NCBI RefSeq assembly: GCF_001704415.2
Contig: NC_030819.1
Span: 34,342,575-34,406,574 of the forward strand
Source: Capra hircus
Lineage: Eukaryota > Chordata > Mammalia > Artiodactyla > Bovidae
Reading direction: 5' to 3'
Length of the DNA stretch: 64,000 bases
Shown: positions 21,436 to 32,639 of the stretch, one piece after another
How positions within the stretch are numbered: position 1 is the stretch's first letter
How the letters are laid out: every line of letters begins with the position of its first letter
Program-made: the position numbers and the translations under genes
Notes under the pieces: generated by a model
The model's input: only the letters and a program-made list of their open reading frames with translations
Told to the model about the DNA's origin: nothing
The model's database searches: none

Positions 21436-23116
21436 TGACTTATTTCTCTATCATTCATACTTTTTTGGCAACACAGGCTTTTTTATCCAGGAATGAGAAA
21501 CTTATTTTCACTGAAAATAAATACATTTTATTTATTATTAAGTGACTCTTAATTCAGCCTGGTGGAGAATATTCTTCTCTTTGTAACAAATGACCACTCT
21601 GACTACATGTGGAAGAAAGATTCTAGCAAATTATTATTTTTGCAGCATAGAGAACAAATAACTACTTGTTGAGGGGATAAATGAGTAAATAGAAGAAAAT
21701 TGACATGCTTTCGTAGCTAAGAAAGGAAAGGCTCTATAAATCTCCTATTGCAACCAACACTCATTTCTTTGATGCTACTTGAGGAAAGATGTGTTCAAAT
21801 ATCTCTGGCAATTTCTTTCCTCCCTCTTGCAATTTCCTGAAACTATTTCAGTGTCTTGACATCAGTTTGGAATCTTCATGTAATAGAAGGTATAAATATA
21901 ACCTATTAGAAAACTTACATACAATGTTTCCTGTTGATTTAGAGTAAATTGGCCCAAGAAAAAATTCCAGAGTGAAGCATCTGTGGAGTCCAGTGTTCTG
22001 AATCACGAGAGTAATATGTTGCCACATAGTGGTAACAACTGTGTCTAGTAAGATTTTGAACTGGCATTTAAAGACCTCTCATTTTAAATGTGATTATGTT
22101 TAATTGCATAGCACTAGTTTAAAATGATATTAACCTTGACAGTTTAAAAAATATTTCAGCCATTAGCTACATCATGATGGTGAGTGAGGTTGGACAGTCA
22201 CATAACCAATTTCAAATGGATAAACGAGACCCAGTGATTGAAATTGACTTTACATCTGAGGAGAGCTTAGAAAGATTAGGTCTTACAGTTGAAGTTTTAG
22301 AACTGTATTCTCTTCACATGCACCCAAGGGACCCCTTTCCCTAGCTTTTTTTGTTTTCAAGTTGGACCAGATGTAGACACCTGGACCATTCAGTGTCTCT
22401 CCCCATGTGGATTGCAAATGGATTCAGGAGGCCAGTTCTTTACATATGGGGAGATATGGCCTGGAAAGTCAGGAGTGCTGGTAGCTTCGTATTTCTTTGT
22501 GTGGATGGACAGTAGAGAAAATCCACTGGGAGGGAAAGAGAAGGATGGGAGAAGGGGGAGGGGAATAGGAAAAGGAGTAAGATAAAGGATGAAAAGAAAG
22601 AGGAGAGGAAGGGGAGAAACCAGGTGTGCAGAAAGAAGCAGAGGGAAGAGACAGTAAGAGAAAGAGAATACCACCTGGGTTCCTGAGGGATTCACAAAGG
22701 GATTCACTGAGGGATTCAGTGCTTTCCTAGGTCCGGGTAATATTCCTATAATTATTTGCACCTTTTTCCTCAAGCTACATTGGTATGGCTTCTTCTATTG
22801 ACTATGTTAGAGTCCTAATTAACCCCAGAGAAGAAGTAAGTGTGCCTTTTGTCCAGAATTATTTCAAGCAAGTCTTGAAGTCAAGCTGTCTAGATGGCCA
22901 GAGCCCCCTGCACCTGCTGAGGTCCGTGTCTCATTTCAGTTACCCCAGAGCTGAGTATCTGTGAATCGACCACCCTCAGCCGCTGATCACTTCCATTTTG
23001 CATTACTCCCAACACTTGGGTTTCCATTGGAAGCAGGGGGCAGTTGATTGCTTTGGAGAAATTACATATTTCCCAAGCTTTACCCTTTTCTTCCTTCATT
23101 ACTGACCACAGAGTCA
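21436..23116. other. Single-copy-like sequence, no gene recognised
   Basis: About 1.7 kb without an identifiable repeat. A polypurine tract lies at 22528-22619; the 127-codon minus frame across it (22390-22773) is a composition artefact rich in Pro, Phe and Ser. Confidence 0.45.
22528..22619 (+). repeat. Polypurine tract
   Basis: About 92 bp of almost only A and G with scattered T, in GGGA/AGGA units ('gagaagggggaggggaatag'). Such tracts can adopt triplex structure; that is inference only. Confidence 0.8.
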
Positions 23117-23140
23117 CAGCATCATGTGACAAATCAGAAG

Positions 23141-23308
23141 GAGACGAGGATTCAATCGCTGGGTTGGGAAGATCCCCTGGAGGAGGGCATGACAACCCAC
23201 TCCAGTATTCTTGCCTGGAGGATCCCCATGGACAGAAGAGCCTCATGGGTTATAGTCCATCGGGTTGCAAAAAGTCAGACAACACTTAGCAACTAAGCAC
23301 AGCACATT
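23141..23308 (+). mobile_element. 5'-truncated Bov-tA SINE with long TSD
   Basis: The element lacks most of the tRNA head and starts near the B-box region ('gaggattcaatcgctggg'). It is flanked by 24-bp near-identical repeats (23117-23140 and 23309-23332, two mismatches, both ending 'gacaaatcagaag'). Confidence 0.92.
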
Positions 23309-23332
23309 CAGCATTATGGGACAAATCAGAAG

Positions 23333-24030
23333 AAAAGCCAGGACCAGAACCTTCCGACATTAGAGTCTCTTCCCTGTGTACTGCCAGCTGAAGTGAGCAT
23401 CCATGTTTGGCTACAGTCAAACAAACAAAGCAGATGCCTTGGGGAAATGGTGATGAACTTCATGAAAAGCAGCAATTTCCCTCAGCTCTCAACATTTTCA
23501 GAGGCAGCTTAGAATTCTTGTTCCCTCTTGCAGAGCAGTGCCCAGCTCCCACAGCAAAAAAAGCATTCAACTTTTCACAGCCTTCCTTTTCAGAGTCAGT
23601 ATAGTAAATAAGAGAAAAGCTCTGAGCTTAATTGGAACTTCTTTTGTAAAGCAGAACGTAAGGGTCACTTAAATGTCAAAACATTTTCCAGTCATCTGAG
23701 CAACTTACCTTTCCCTAATGCAATTGCCAAATTTTTCAACATGACATTTGCATTACAGAAAGACTTGCAGGGAATTAGAAATCACACCAGGCCAGATTTT
23801 TTATCCTCTGCAATGATGGAAATAGGAATTCCCACAGAGGTTTTGCAAATATTTTTTTTTGGTTTCTTTCAGTTATTATTATTATTATTTTTTGCTGAAA
23901 GTTGGTCTTTAAGGTTTTTTCTTCTACTTCCATGAACTATACTTTCTTTTCCAATGTAGAAATTGGTATCATCAGAGTCCAAATTTCAACAAATTACAGA
24001 ATCAATTTTTTAAATCTTAAATTAATATTC
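23333..24030. other. No gene or repeat recognised
   Basis: Single-copy-like. A short ATT run lies at about 23874-23890. No domain is seen in the small frames. Confidence 0.4.
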
Positions 24031-24225
24031 ACTGTGGCTCAGATGGTAAAGAATCTGCGTGCAATGCAGGAGACCACGGTTTGATCCCTGGGTTTGGAAG
24101 ATCCCCTGGAGAAGGGAATGGCAACACACTCCAATATTCTTGCCTGGAGAATTCCATCAACAGAAGCCTGGTAAGCTATAGTCCATGGGGCTGCAAAGAG
24201 TTGGACACAACTGAGTGATTAACAT
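24031..24225 (+). mobile_element. Bov-tA SINE
   Basis: tRNA-like head from 'actgtggctcagatggtaaa', body 'ttcttgcctggagaattcca', tail 'ggacacaactgagtgattaa'. The first few bases of the head are missing. Confidence 0.9.
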
Positions 24226-24554
24226 ACACACAATCAATAACATTAATAACCAAACTGACATCAAAGTGATATTCATGGAGATATTTTAATGGATGGTAAC
24301 ATAAGCACTATTTGTTTTGCTATTTTAATTAATGGTTATTTGTATGCCTCTTAAATTAATCATCCCCTACCTTGTGAATTGAAAGAGGACAGTGAGTTTA
24401 GCAAACTTTATCGTTTCAGGTCTTGATCGTTCAAGGTAGTGCTATTTTGAAATCTTAAATTTTAGCTTGCTTGGTAAAAATACTTTTCATATAGTAAATT
24501 TACAGTGTAAGCATATTGTCAAGGAAAATGGTTACAATGCTTAATTTAGTCTCT
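24226..24554. other. No gene or repeat recognised
   Basis: AT-rich sequence between a SINE and an MIR; nothing identifiable. Confidence 0.4.
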
Positions 24555-24745
24555 CATTACCTTGTCAGAGAAACCCTATAAGATAGGCAGTACCCACTGT
24601 AAACTCCTTTTATAGTTGAGACAAGAGGGTGGCAGAGAGGTTGAGAACTTAAGATCACACAGCTACTGTTTGGCTCAGCTGGAAAGTGAACTCCAATTTT
24701 TCTGACTGTATGCCTGTGCTATTTCTTTGCCAAGCTGCATCCAAC
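24555..24745 (-). mobile_element. MIR
   Basis: Reversed MIR core: 'aaccctataagataggcagt', 'gagaggttgagaacttaaga', 'tcacacagctactgtttggc'. One of the better preserved MIRs in the window. Confidence 0.75.
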
Positions 24746-24769
24746 AACAACATCAACAGTGTATTTATT

Positions 24770-24854
24770 AATTAATTTACTCATCAAGCATTTATTGAGT
24801 CCCTATAACACAGACAGGCTCTGGCAGTATCAAAATGAACAAGATCCAGTCCCT
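24770..24854 (-). mobile_element. L2 3' end fragment
   Basis: 'actcatcaagcatttattga' followed by 'gaacaagatccagtcccttg' is a reversed L2 3' terminus. Confidence 0.6.
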
Positions 24855-24865
24855 TGCCGGGGCTT

Positions 24866-25141
24866 GCTGCTGCTGCTGCTAATTCGCTTCAGTCTTGTCT
24901 GACTCTGTGTGACCCCATAGGCGGCAGTCCACCAGGCTCCCCCGTCCCTGGGATTCTCCAGGCAAGAACACTAGAGTGGGTTGCCATTTCCTTCTCCAAT
25001 GCATGAAAGTGAAAAGTGAAAGTGAAGTCGCTCAGTTGTGCCCGACTCTTAGTGACCCCATGGACTGTAGCCTACCAGGGTCCTTTGTCCATGGGGTTTT
25101 CCAGGCAAGAGTACCGGAGTGGGGTGCCATTGCCTTCTCCA
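24866..25141 (-). mobile_element. BOV-A2 dimeric SINE, minus, with 11-bp TSD
   Basis: Two BovA monomers in reverse joined by a GAAAGTGAAAAGTGAAAGTG linker, with a short (GCT) tail at the left. Flanks 'tgccggggctt' (24855-24865) and 'tgccagggctt' (25142-25152) form the TSD. Confidence 0.93.
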
Positions 25142-25152
25142 TGCCAGGGCTT

Positions 25153-25891
25153 AGGAGATGATTACGGAGTAATGTGGCCACCTCTGTCACAGAGTTCTGT
25201 ACACAAAGTAACCACAAAAGACACACTTATTTGCTAATAATGAATTTTACTTATTGCTCAACCAAAGTCATATTGCTGGCATTCTTTGAGTTGCTTTGTG
25301 TGATTCAAATAGAACTAACTGCATTTCTTTAATAGCTGTGAATAGCTCAGATTATACTATTTAAGGCTGGCCATTCACCAAGTAGCCTAATGTTTTACCT
25401 TATTCACTTTGATGATTTCTGAAAGTGAGATATGGTAAAAGATAGAGCAAGCCAGGCTGCCATTTCATCCAAAGGATGACTTAGGTTCTGACTATGAGTA
25501 AGAAAAGCCTTTTGTCTCTTCCAGAAAAGTAGGAAAGTGACACCCTTGCTGTGTCAGTATTTCACCATATGCATTATTCTTGTAAACAGTGTTCTTTGAA
25601 ATTCCTCAAGATGGGAACTTTAAATGTGAATATTTTCTTTAGTTTTATATTTTTTAGAAACATTTCTAGAACTTTCTGTAGCTTTCAGATACTCCTTTCA
25701 TATGCATTGGTTATATATAAAGGAAGAACATTTATTTGAAAAAAAAAAAAAAGCTTGTTTTCACACATTATAGCAAATTATTTCACTACCTATAAACTGG
25801 ATAAAAGAGTTGCACTGAATACTCAGGGTTGTAAATAGGATAAAATTAGATAACATATGCAAAATTATTTGGGAAGCTCTATCAGATATAT
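25153..25891. other. No gene or repeat recognised
   Basis: Single-copy-like, with an A14 run at 25739-25752. Nothing identifiable. Confidence 0.4.
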
Positions 25892-26456
25892 GTTCAGTTC
25901 AGTTTAGTTCAGTTTAGTTCAGTTCAGTCGCTCAGTCATGTCCGACTCTTTGCAACCCCATGAATCGCAGCATGCCAGGCCTCCCTATCCATCATCATCT
26001 CCTGGAGTTCACTCAGACTCACATCCATTGAGTCAGTGATGCCATCCAGCCATCTCATCCTCTGTCGTCCCCTTTTCCTCCTGCCCCCAATCCCTCCTAG
26101 CATCAGAGTCTTTTCCAGTGAGTCAACTCTTCACATGAGGTGGCCAAAGTACTGGAGTTTCAGCTTTAGCATCATTCCTTCCAAAGAAATCCCAGGGCTG
26201 ATCTCCTTCAGAATGGACTGGTTGGATCTCCTTGCAGTTCAAGGGACCCTCAAGAGTCTTCTCCAACACCACAGTTCAAAAGCATCAATTCTTCGGCACT
26301 GTGCCTTCTTCATAGTCCAACTCTCACATCCATACATGACCACAGGAAAAACCATAGCCTTGACTAGACAGACCTTAGTCGACAAAGTAATGTCTCTGCT
26401 TTTGAATATGCTATCTAGGTTGGTCATAACTTTTCTTCCAAGGAGTAAGCATCTTA
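25892..26456 (-). mobile_element. BovB LINE 3' fragment, minus
   Basis: It begins with an expanded reversed terminal repeat ('ttcagttcagtttagttcag'). Its minus strand encodes the BovB C-terminal region (MTNLDSIFKSRDITL-like and FELWCWRRLLRVP). It is 5'-truncated at about 26456. It lies head to head with, and about 90 bp from, the full-length BovB. Confidence 0.9.
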
Positions 26457-26536
26457 GGCTCCAGTAAAAGTAAACTTATGTGCTATAAAGTATATAGTTC
26501 AAAATTGCAAAGTATGTGGAGTGGTTTAGATATCCA

Positions 26537-26548
26537 AAAGGATTTTAT
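26537..26548. repeat. Target-site duplication, left of full-length BovB
   Basis: 'aaaggattttat' matches 'aaaggactttat' at 30277-30288 in 11 of 12 bases. Confidence 0.75.
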
Positions 26549-26554
26549 CCTAAG

Positions 26555-26990
26555 TGCAGGCGGCTGTGACCGGTGCACTAAGCACGGCTGAGAGGAGCTA
26601 CCCCGCGTCTGAGGTCAGGGGCAGAGTCAGGAGGACTCCATGCCTGAGGGCGGCGGCTGAGAGGAGTTACCTCACATCCAAGGTCAGGGGCAGTGGCCGA
26701 GAGTGCCAGGCTGTGACGGCCCAGGAACGGCCAAGAGGAGCTACCCCGAGTCCGAGGGCAGGGGCGACGGCCAAGAAGAGCCACCCCACATCCGAGGCCA
26801 GGGGCGGTGGCCAGGAGGAGCAAACCCATGTCCAAGGAGTGGTGGCTGCCCTGTCGCAGGAGGGCCTAAAGAAGCTATCACACGTTGAAGGTCAGGAAGG
26901 GAGGCAGTGAGGAGATATCCCTCATCCAAGGTAAGGAGCAGCAGCTGTGCTTTGCTGGAGTGGCCGTGAAGAGATACCCCATGCCCAAGG
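26555..26990 (+). repeat. GC-rich repetitive BovB 5' region
   Basis: Imperfect repeats of a GC- and CpG-rich unit resembling 'gaggagctaccccgcgtctg' followed by 'aggtcaggggc' occur near 26583, 26653, 26735 and 26779. This is the most GC-rich patch of the window. It spans a 118-codon frame (26554-26910) with the repeated residues ERSYP/ERSYL and S-E/K-VRG. A reversed copy of the region occurs at 59812-60083. Confidence 0.8.
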
Positions 26991-27240
26991 TAAGAGAAAT
27001 CCAAGTAGGATGGTAGGTGTGGCAAGAGGGCATCAGAGGGCAGACACACAGAAACCATACTCACAGGAAACTAGTCAATCCAATCACACTAGGACCACAG
27101 CCTTGTCTAACTCAATGAAACCAAGCCATGACCACAGGGCAACCCAAGACTGGCGGGTCATGGTGGAGAGGTCTGACAGAATGTGGTCCACTGGAGAAGG
27201 GAATGGCAAACCACTTCAGTATTCTTGCCTTGAGAAACCC

Positions 27241-30200
27241 ATGAACAGTATGAAAAGGCCAAATGATAGGATACTGAAAGAGGTACTCCCCAGGTCAGTA
27301 CGTGCCCGATATGCTACTGGAGCTCAGTGGAGAAATAACTCCAGAAAGAAAGACGGGATGGAGCCAAAGCAAAAACAATACCCAGCTGTGGACGTGACTG
27401 GTGATAGAAGCAAGGTCCAATGCTGTAAAGAGCAATATTGCATAGGAACCTGGAATGTCAGGTCCATGAATCAAGGCAAATTGGAAGTGGTCAAAGAGGA
27501 GATGGCAAGGGTGAACGTCGACATTCTAGGAATCAGCGAACTAAGATGGAATGGAATGGGTGAATTCAACTCAGATGACCATTATATCTACTACAGCGGG
27601 CAGGAATCCCTTAGAGGAAGTGGAGTAGCCATCATGGTCAACGAAAGAGTCCGAAATGCAGTACTTGGATGCAATCTCAAAAACGACAGAATGATCTCTG
27701 TTCGTTTCCAAGGCAAACCATTCAATATCACGGCAATTCAAGTCTATGCCCCAATCAGTAATGCTGAAGAAGCTGAAGTTGAATGGTTCTATGAAGACCT
27801 ACAAGACCTTTTAGAACTAACACCCCAAAAAGATGTCCTTTTCATTATAGAGGACTGGAATGCAAAAGTAGGAAGTCAAGAAACACCTGGAGTAACAGGC
27901 AAATTTGGCCTTGGAATATGGAATGAAGTAGGGCAAAGACTAATAGAGTTTTGCCAAGAAAATGCGCTAGTCATAGCAAACACCCTCTTCCAACAACACA
28001 AGAGAAGACTCTACACATGGACATCACCAGATGGTCAACACCGAAATCAGATTGATTCTATTCTTTGCAGCCAAAGATGGAGAAGCTCTATACAGTCAAC
28101 AAAAATAAGACCAGGAGCTGACTGTGGCTCAGAACGTGAACTCCTTACTACCAAATTCAGACTTAAATTGAAGAAAGTAGGGAAAACCACTAGACCATTC
28201 AGGTATGACCTAAATCAAATCCCTGATGATTATACAGTGGAAGTGAGAAATAGATTTAAGGGCCTAGATTGATAGATAGAGTGCCTGATGGACTATGGAA
28301 TGAGGTTTGTGACATTGTATAGGAGACAGGGATCAAGACCATCGCCATGGAAAAGAAATGCAAAAGAGCAAAATGGCTGTCTGGGGAGGCCTTACAAATA
28401 GCTGTGAAGAGAAGAGAGGTGAAAAGCAAAGGAGAAAAGGAAAGATATAAGCATCTGAACACAGGGTTCCAAAGAATAGCAAGAAGAGACAAGAAAGCCT
28501 TCATCAGCGATCAATGCAAAGAAATAGGGGAAAACAACAGAATGGGAAAGACTAGAGATCTCTTTGAGAAAATTAGAGATACCAAGGGAACATTTCATGT
28601 AAAGATGGGCTTGATAAAGGACAGAAATGGTCTGGACCTAACAGAAGCAGAAGATATTAAGAAGAGGTGTCAAGAATACACAGAAGAACTGCACAAAAAA
28701 GATCTTCACTACCTGGATAATCATGATGGTGTGATCACTCATCTAGAGCCAGACATCCTGGAATGTGAAGTCAAGTGGGTCTTAGAAAGCATCACTATGA
28801 ACAAAATAGTGGAGGTGATGGGATTCCAGTGGAGCTCTTTCAAATCCTGAAACAGGAGGCTGTGAAAGTGCTTCACTCAATATGCCAACAAATTTGGAAA
28901 ACTCAGCAGTGGCCAGAGGACTGAAAAGGTCAGTTTTCATTCCAATCCCAAAGAAAGGCAATGCCAAAGAATGCTCAAACTACCGCACAATTGCACTCAT
29001 CTCACATGCTAGTAAAGTAATGCTCAAAATTCTCTAAGCCAGGCTTCAGCAATATGTGAACCGAGAACTCCCTGATGTTCAAGCTGGTTTTAGAAAAGGC
29101 AGAGGAACCAGAGGTCAAATTGCCAGCATCAGCTGGATCATGGAAAAAGCAAGAGAGTTCCAGAAAAACATCTATTTCTGCTTTCTTGACTATGCCAAAG
29201 CCTTTGACCGTGTGGATCACAATAAACTGTGGAAAATTCTGAGAGAGATGGGAATACCAGACTACCTGACCTGCCTCTTGAGAAATCTGTATGCAGGTCA
29301 GGAAGCAACAGTTAGAACTGGACATGGAACAACAGATTGGTTCCAAATAGGAAAAAGAGTACGTCAAAGCTGTGTATTGTCATCCTGCTTATTTAACTTC
29401 TATGCAGAGTACATCATGAGAAATGCTGGACTGGAAGAAACACAAGCGGGTATCAAGATTGCTGGGAGAAATATCAATAACCTCAGATATGCAGATGACA
29501 TCACCCTTATGGCAGAAAGTGAAGAGGAACTAAAAAGCCTCTTGATGAAAGTGAAAGTGGAGAGTGAAAAAGTTGGCTAAAGCTCAACATTCAGAAAACG
29601 AAGATCATGGCATCTGGTCCCATCACTTCATGGGAAATAGATGGGGAAACAGTGGAAACAGTGTCAGACTTTATTTTTGGGGCTCCAAAATCACTGCTGA
29701 TGGTGACTGCAGCCGTGAAATTAAAAGATGCTTACTCCTTGGAAGAAAAGTTATGACCAACCTAGATAGCATATTCAAGAGCAGACATTATTTTGCTGAC
29801 TAAGGTCCGTCTAGTCAAGGCTATGGTTTTTCCAGTAGTCATGTGTGGATGTGAGAGTTGGATTGTGAAGAAAGCTGAGCGCTGAAGAATTGATGCTTTT
29901 GAACTGGTGTTGGAGAAGACTCTTGAGAGTCCCTTGGACTGCAAGAAGTTCCAACCAGTCCATTCTGAAGGAGATCAGCCCTGGGATTTCTTTGGAGGGA
30001 ATGATGCTAAAGCTGAAACTCCAGTACTTTGGCCACCTCATGCAAAGCGTTGACTCATTGGAAAAGACTGTGATGCTGGGAGGGATTGGGGGCAGGAGGA
30101 GAAGGGGACGACAGAGGATGAGATGGCTGGATGGCATCACGGGCTCGATGCATGTGAGTCTGAGTGAACTCCGGGAGTTGGCGATGAACAGGGAGGCCTG

Positions 30201-30252
30201 CCGTGCTGTGACTCATGGGGTTGCAAACAGTCGGACACGACTGAGAGACTGA
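27241..30252 (+). pseudogene. BovB ORF2 (AP-type endonuclease + reverse transcriptase), broken
   Basis: A 3012-nt coding track from the MNSMKR start to the terminal stop. The endonuclease lies at about 27430-28260: TWNVRSMN, SELRWNG, EDWNAKVG (Gly changed to Glu), RNQIDSILC, and CGSERELL where the catalytic His of the SDH-type motif is replaced by Arg. Reverse transcription would use FLDYAKAFDRV (motif A, near 29180) and YADDITL (motif C, near 29490), both intact. Motif B reads RQSCVLSS, with its Gly lost. Lesions: frameshift at about 28270 with stops; frameshift at about 28805; TAA at 29035-29037, where the copy at 60647 has CAA; one base missing near 29577; further shifts near 29790 and 29905. 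The C-terminal domain (CWRRLLRVPWTAR) runs to the terminal repeat. Confidence 0.92.
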
Positions 30253-30276
30253 ACTGAACTGAACTGAACTGAACTG

Positions 30277-30288
30277 AAAGGACTTTAT
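30277..30288. repeat. Target-site duplication, right of full-length BovB
   Basis: 'aaaggactttat', partner of 26537-26548, directly after the terminal GAACT repeats. Confidence 0.75.
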
Positions 30289-30456
30289 TTTTGAAACAAA
30301 TTCTAATTGATTAAACATCTCAGTGGTGCAAATGGCTTCCTCTAAAATATTTGTTTTATGGGCTCAGGTGTTGAAGTTTCTCATAGCAGGACACACTTGC
30401 CCTTCCTTTATGAAGCACATGTATTTTAATAGACTTCTGTGTTGGGTAATTCCTCT

Positions 30457-30696
30457 GGGCTTCCCTGGGGGCTCAGATGGAGAAAGAACAAAAAACAAAA
30501 CAAAACAAAAAACCTCCTGCCAATGCAGGGTACCCAGGTTCAATCACTGGATTGGGAAGATGCCCTTGAGAAGGAAATGGCTACCCACTCCAGTGTTCTT
30601 GCCTGGAGAATTCCATGGACATAGGAGTCTGGCAGGCTACAGTCCATAGGGTCTCAAAGAGTCAGATATGACTGAGTAGCTAACACTTTCACTTTC
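30457..30696 (+). mobile_element. Bov-tA SINE with A-rich insertion
   Basis: A full SINE from 'gggcttccctgggggctcag' to 'ctaacactttcactttc'. A CAAAA-rich block (about 30488-30512) sits inside the tRNA-derived head between the A and B boxes and would disrupt the Pol III promoter. Confidence 0.9.
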
Positions 30697-32635
30697 TTTT
30701 CTCTTTCAGTGCAAAAGAAGCCAGTTTGATCCTTGTGCATTTGTTTTTGCTAGAAATCCAGTGTTTCTCAGATGACAGCATAAACAATGACAGCTTTTAG
30801 CACAACCAGAGTCAAAGTCCGAAAGCTTTTAAAATCAAGTCTTCTGGACCCCTGGCCATGAGGATAACACTGATCAACAGTGTTTCATAGTTCCAGATCT
30901 GTCATACTGTACTTATATGCTGTTACAATTTGCTACAGAAAGTGCATCAGCCTCAAATGATGAAGTTTGAATTCTGCCTGTTGCGTGAGTTTCAAACAAC
31001 CACACAAAAGGTGGCAGGCTTGCGATGTCAGCACCTACAAGTGCAGCATGAAGGTGCTGAAGGATTGATCTTGGAGAGATTGGAGGGCTGATTGAAAACT
31101 GTTTGAGGGTGAGATGGTATCTGTAGGTGGAGATGGCTGATGTTAGTGAAAGTTACTGCTGGACCTGGAGCTGTTGTTTGCCTCTGGGCAAACAATACTT
31201 CTTCCTAATTCGAATTACTATTTCCAAATGCTATAAAAAGAGAGTCAATTTTGTGTAGGCTGCCTGGGAAAAAGAATGTAAAACACCCTATGGGTGATTA
31301 GGATTATAAAATTACTACACAGAATACATTAAAGAATGAGGGGGAAGCTGGGGAACAGGGGAAACCTATTCTTCTATTTCCAGATAAGCGGCAGAGTTTG
31401 GCAATAAAATTTCATTGCTCAGGAAGTTAGAGTGCCTTACTGTAACAGTTCTAAGAGAGGCTTAGAATGCCCCAGCTGAAGTCTTTAAACCATAGTCACC
31501 ATCCAAGAAAATATATTGGAAGCAGGCATTGATGGAAGGTAGGAAGAGAAATACTAGAAACTCAGTTAGGTTTGAGAGTCATACCTCTCACCCTCCAGTG
31601 GTTAACTCTGCTTCCAAATTTTTTTTGAGGTCTTCATTTTGCCGTCATATTATTTGTTAAGTTTGAAGATTTTCTTTTTTTCTCTCTCAGTATTCTAAGA
31701 TGCATAGAGTTGTGTTTTACTTTGTGGATTGTGTGTAGTACTATTATACCTCCCTGACAGCTTCAATTATAGTTTACTCAAAGTTCATCTCTGCTTAGTG
31801 CAATATTTTTGTTTGTCCTGAATTATTATTTTATTTTATTTTTTTTAACTTTTTGTTTATCTTAACTTCTCTCTTTCACGTTGAAAACTTTCCTCAAATG
31901 ACTAACGAGTCTTGACTTCCACTCATTTTTTAAGAATGAGGCAATAAAAGGTTGGTCAGTCACTATGCATAAATGGGAAGGGTTTATCAATGAATGGCTT
32001 CTTTATTGACAGACCCCACACCACCTCTTTTCTTGGTTTGGTCATTTTCCCATTTGAAAGGTGTAAACCTTTCCATCAGCATTCTGGAGGAAGTGAGGAG
32101 GGCTCTCACTGCTCAGTTGATGTCCATATTTTCAACATAATACACTGGTCCTCAGATCTGCTTATGCGTTGAGCTCAGAATCTCTCTAGTTCACTCATTT
32201 TAGAGAGTAAACTCTCTTTTCTGTTGGGGTGGGAGAGACCCCACTGGTTTTAAATGCATTTTGTGCAGATTTTCAATTTATTCTCTTGTTTTTATAGCCC
32301 ATCTGAACTTCCACTCTCACATAACAAGGTGCCTCAATTCCTGAGATTTTTTGTGGATCATCCTGGCTTTTTCCTGCTATTGGTGGTCGATTACTGTTCT
32401 CTTCTCTGTGTCATCAATTACCTTTTATCCAATACCTTTCTCGTTTCCAAAGTTGTTTGGCTATTGTCTTCTTTCTTGTTCTCTTTTTCTTTGTGGATTT
32501 ATACCCTTAAAAAAAAACAAAACAACTCTCTGTACTATTATCTAGTGTGGTTTGGGGAAGGAACTAATGAACACTATGTGTAAGTGGTCTCAGTGCTTTT
32601 AATATTGCTGTAAAAACTCTGGTTGTAAAAGTAAT
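30697..32635. other. Single-copy-like sequence, no gene recognised
   Basis: About 1.9 kb without a nameable repeat. There are T-rich patches near 31670 and 31830-31850. The 109-codon frame at 32254-32583 is hydrophobic and low in complexity, with no family match that I can see. Confidence 0.45.
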
Positions 32636-32639
32636 GTGT

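Larger units (their letters stand above)
26549..30276 (+). mobile_element. Near-full-length BovB (RTE-clade LINE)
   Basis: A 3.73-kb plus-strand element bounded by a 12-bp TSD. It has a GC-rich repetitive 5' region (about 26555-26990), a second leader part (26990-27240), one large ORF2 (27241-30252) encoding endonuclease and reverse transcriptase, and the terminal (ACTGA)n repeat. BovB is known to be widespread in ruminants and squamates, with well-documented horizontal spread, and its tail is used by ruminant SINEs. The length is close to a complete copy. The stops and frameshifts described for ORF2 make it inactive. Confidence 0.93.

Noticed and set aside
22390..22773. 127-codon minus frame rich in Pro, Phe, Leu and Ser
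   Set aside because: Antisense of a polypurine tract, with no domain or signal beyond composition.
26947..28272. 441-codon open frame as a host endonuclease gene
   Set aside because: It lies within a TSD-bounded BovB, matches the RTE endonuclease, and has a mutated catalytic site and frame breaks downstream.
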